Under the pieces are notes generated by a model. It had not been told where the DNA came from. It made no database searches and worked only from the letters and a program-made list of their open reading frames with translations. A program made the translations under genes and the position numbers. Shown one piece after another: positions 5,004 to 6,276 of a stretch of 6,276 nucleotides of DNA (positions are counted from its first letter, which is position 1; every line of letters starts with the position of its first letter). The DNA lies in NCBI GenBank assembly GCA_937895315.1, contig CALAWM010000101.1, forward strand, positions 1 to 6,276, read 5' to 3'. Origin of the DNA: an uncultured Caryophanales bacterium (GTDB taxonomy: Bacteria; Bacillota_I; Bacilli_A; RFN20; CAG-826).

Positions 5004-5039
5004 AAACGCCGTAGAGAATGAAAATAACAGAGGGCGTTT
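5004..5039 (+). repeat. Inverted repeat just outside the IS
   Basis: AAACGCC (5004-5010) pairs with GGCGTTT (5033-5039) across a 22-nt loop. No U-run follows, so it is not a standard terminator. Its right arm GGGCGTTT (5032-5039) matches eight bases of the tRNA-Cys terminator on the other side of the IS (3633-3640). Confidence 0.4.
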
Positions 5040-5089
5040 AGTAATCGGAAATATAGATATATTAGATTTTAGTTAAGGAGGATAATTAA

Positions 5090-5431
5090 GTGAAAATAAA
5101 AAAATATTTAATGTTATTGTTTGCTATTCCTTTTCTCTCTCTTACATCATGTCGAGATTTCAACAAAGGAGATTGTACTGAATTTGAATTCATAATTGAG
5201 AAACAAGTTATGAAAATCGATGAAACGCAAAAGGTTTATCTATCTACAACTTGTAAAATATCCGATGGTTCACTTTTTGTTTTTACAATAGCAGATGAAA
5301 AAATTTTAATTTTTGATGAGCAAACACTGACTATCACTGCTATTGCGGTTGGCAAATCTGACTTCACTGTGCGATTTACAGAATATCCAGACGTTGTTCA
5401 AACAAAGTCAATAACTGTTATAAAATCGTAA
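5090..5431 (+). CDS. Small Ig-like (Big_2-type) lipoprotein
   Basis: This is a 113-aa predicted lipoprotein. The signal peptide (MKIKKYLMLLFAIPFLSL) ends in lipobox LTSC with the acylated Cys at 21, so it should be anchored on the outer face of the membrane. Residues about 35-110 have the pattern of a bacterial Ig-like group 2 domain: MKIDETQKVYLSTTC, a central FTIADEKILIFD strand pair (Big_2 usually shows W-T-S-S-D here), and ITAIAVGKSDFTV, the classic G-x-a-x-G-x-s-x-V turn. C29 and C55 could form a disulfide. The start is GTG 5090, supported by AAGGAGG (5075-5081) 8 nt upstream. The gene is A+T-rich like the IS and unlike the ABC genes. No own promoter is obvious, and the outward IS promoter could drive it. 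Full-length Big_2 proteins usually carry more domains, so this is a minimal version. Function unknown. Confidence 0.82.
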   Translation: MKIKKYLMLLFAIPFLSLTSCRDFNKGDCTEFEFIIEKQVMKIDETQKVYLSTTCKISDGSLFVFTIADEKILIFDEQTLTITAIAVGKSDFTVRFTEYPDVVQTKSITVIKS

Positions 5432-5691
5432 ATATAAGTTTATGTGCCCTCACATACGATTAAAATTCCACTATCCCTCGGTAAATGGAAGTATAATCAG
5501 TAAAGTTTATAGTTATTAAAGGAGAGATAGTAAAAAGAAAAATTAACAAGCACAACAATTCTTTTAATGAATGCAATAACTACAGTTTGTGAAGTCATTA
5601 CAAGGAAGATGGAATACTTTATAAGGAAACTCACAGACCTTACAAGGAAAACAAAGGAAAAATAAAAAAGCGCTGAATTTAGCGTAAAAAG
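5432..5691. other. Intergenic stretch with hairpins, promoter-like box and no firm gene
   Basis: Just after the lipoprotein stop a perfect 6-bp hairpin, TATGTG-CCCT-CACATA (5441-5456), has no U-tract. A perfect TATAAT (5492-5497) without a convincing -35 is followed by AAAGGAGAG (5518-5526), a good ribosome binding site with no ATG, GTG or TTG at usable spacing. AAGGAA recurs at 5602, 5623 and 5643, about 20 nt apart. CGCTGAA/TTTAGCG (5671-5684) forms a loopless palindrome with one G-U pair. It may be a decayed small gene or a short non-coding transcript ending at the terminator that follows. I see no conserved protein. Confidence 0.4.
5567..5665 (+). CDS. Possible 32-aa small protein (doubtful)
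   Basis: ATG 5567 to TAA 5663-5665 encodes MNAITTVCEVITRKMEYF followed by a basic IRKLTDLTRKTKEK tail, compatible with a short amphipathic helix. The frame ends just before a palindrome and a strong terminator. The only good ribosome binding site (5518-5526) is about 40 nt upstream, too far. The frame stays open back to TAA 5531-5533 without another canonical start. It is either a small gene that lost its start, or chance. Confidence 0.15.
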   Translation: MNAITTVCEVITRKMEYFIRKLTDLTRKTKEK

Positions 5692-5722
5692 GAACCGATC
5701 AGAGATGGTTGGTTCTTTTTTT
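5692..5722 (+). terminator. Strong Rho-independent terminator
   Basis: GAACCGATC (5692-5700) pairs with GGTTGGTTC (5707-5715) over loop AGAGAT, giving a 9-bp stem with two G-U pairs, followed by seven T residues (5716-5722). It ends plus-strand transcription from the lipoprotein or intergenic unit and insulates the last gene. Confidence 0.88.
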
Positions 5723-5790
5723 GTATGCTCTGAGCCAACCCATAGCAATAAATGATAGGCGGTAGAATGCAAATGAGCTGGTTTTCAACC

Positions 5791-5806
5791 TACTGCAAAA
5801 GCAGTG
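5791..5806 (+). other. Small hairpin upstream of the last ORF
   Basis: ACTGC (5792-5796), loop AAAA and GCAGT (5801-5805), extendable by one T-G pair, form a short perfect stem with a tetraloop about 55 nt before ATG 5861. There is no U-run. The rest of 5723-5860 has no recognised gene or clear promoter, although the frame of the last ORF stays open back to 5777. Confidence 0.35.
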
Positions 5807-5860
5807 CGAGAAATATTCGTAGTTCCTCTTACTTTAAGACTTATGAAGCGAGGACTCTTG

Positions 5861-6276
5861 ATGCGAAAGGATATTTACCAAAGATGGAAAGCTGATGGAA
5901 CAGTACAAGCAAAACTAAAACTAATTAAAGACCTTGCCAGTCGTTCGTGTGGAATGGGCGTTATTGCAAGTCAACTTGGCATTGCTGAAAATACGCTTTA
6001 TTCGATGCGTAAGAAATATAAAACCGTCGACCAAGCATATCTTGACGGCCGAAACTTACTTAAAAAAAGTTTGCTCGAAAAGATGTATGAACGGGCTATG
6101 GGGTTAACGATCACAAACGAAGACCAAATAATCGAACAAACACCAACTGGTACAAAAAAGAAAATCATTATTACAGGAATGGAAACCCATGTATGTGTTT
6201 TTCAAACAGTTAGAGATCTACTTGCTCGTAATTATCAGGTGTTTGTGGTAGGTGACGCTGTATGTTCTCGTACAAA
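5861..6276 (+). CDS. Chimeric ORF: phage-type HTH protein fused to isochorismatase-family fragment (partial, runs off window)
   Basis: 138 codons are visible with no stop. Residues 1 to about 101 resemble small phage proteins of the terminase-small-subunit/HTH type: a helical start, an HTH at about 28-52 (SCGMGVIASQLGIAENTL), KKYKTVDQAYLDGR, and MYERAMGLTITNEDQ followed by a basic TGTKKK turn. From about residue 102 the sequence switches to KIIITGMETHVCVFQTVRDLL and GDAVCSRT. This is the G-x-x-T-x-x-C segment of isochorismatase/nicotinamidase-like cysteine hydrolases, and C112 would be the nucleophile. The Asp and Lys of that family's triad belong to its missing N-terminal half, so hydrolase activity is not expected. 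ATG 5861 has a GAGG (5850-5853) 7 nt upstream; an in-frame ATG at 5843 is an alternative. The join may be a deletion fusion, a recombination scar or an assembly error. Confidence 0.7.
   Translation, partial: MRKDIYQRWKADGTVQAKLKLIKDLASRSCGMGVIASQLGIAENTLYSMRKKYKTVDQAYLDGRNLLKKSLLEKMYERAMGLTITNEDQIIEQTPTGTKKKIIITGMETHVCVFQTVRDLLARNYQVFVVGDAVCSRT

Noticed and set aside
5602..5660. CRISPR-like repeats (AAGGAA about every 20 nt)
   Set aside because: Six-base purine repeats in A-rich DNA with no true spacer/repeat architecture.
5497..5772. Minus-strand 91-aa ORF in the intergenic region
   Set aside because: It runs through a strong plus-strand terminator, has no ribosome binding site, and its hydrophobic look comes from A-rich plus-strand sequence.

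Overview
The window reads like a low-GC Gram-positive (Bacillota) chromosome, probably in the Bacilli, Erysipelotrichia or Mollicutes-related range. The grounds are A+T-rich sequence, strong AGGAGG-type ribosome binding sites, TATAAT promoters and lipobox or signal-peptide surface proteins. UGA acts as stop and every Trp codon in the recognised genes is UGG, so the code is the standard bacterial one. I cannot name a species.

Region 1 (1-2110) ends in a two-gene minus-strand operon: a NatA-like ABC ATPase and a NatB-like ABC-2 permease, coupled by a 1-nt TAATG overlap. A bidirectional-looking hairpin terminator closes it at 59-88. The first 60 bases hold a long imperfect hairpin and the possible last codons of an unseen gene. 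Region 2 (2111-3344) is a convergent pair. A plus-strand polytopic membrane protein has no visible Shine-Dalgarno sequence, and a minus-strand secreted, C-terminally membrane-anchored surface protein faces it. Their 3' ends overlap by 120 bp with codons exactly in register on opposite strands, and the surface protein's terminator lies inside the membrane protein's reading frame. Region 3 (3463-3643) is a complete tRNA-Cys(GCA) unit with promoter, encoded CCA and terminator.

Region 4 (3686-5002) is a complete IS3-family (IS150-group) insertion sequence of 1317 bp. It has 27-bp imperfect terminal inverted repeats, orfA and orfB in a -1 relation, a canonical A AAA AAG slippery heptamer with a perfect 10-bp stem 6 nt downstream, and an intact DD(35)E triad. 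It appears functional but lacks a target-site duplication. An outward-facing extended -10 promoter lies at its right end. Region 5 (5004-5722) holds a small Ig-like (Big_2-type) lipoprotein, then an apparently non-coding or degenerate stretch ending in a strong terminator. Region 6 (5861-6276) is an ORF running off the window. Its first ~105 residues look like a phage-type helix-turn-helix (small-terminase-like) protein. Its last ~33 residues are the catalytic-Cys segment of an isochorismatase/nicotinamidase-family hydrolase, fused in frame.

The ABC exporter, the two surface/membrane proteins and the tRNA look like ordinary chromosomal genes. From the IS rightward the window looks like an accessory, rearranged region. 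The observations most worth checking are the chimeric ORF at the right edge, the in-register antisense overlap at 2528-2647 with its embedded terminator, and the frameshift module in the IS.
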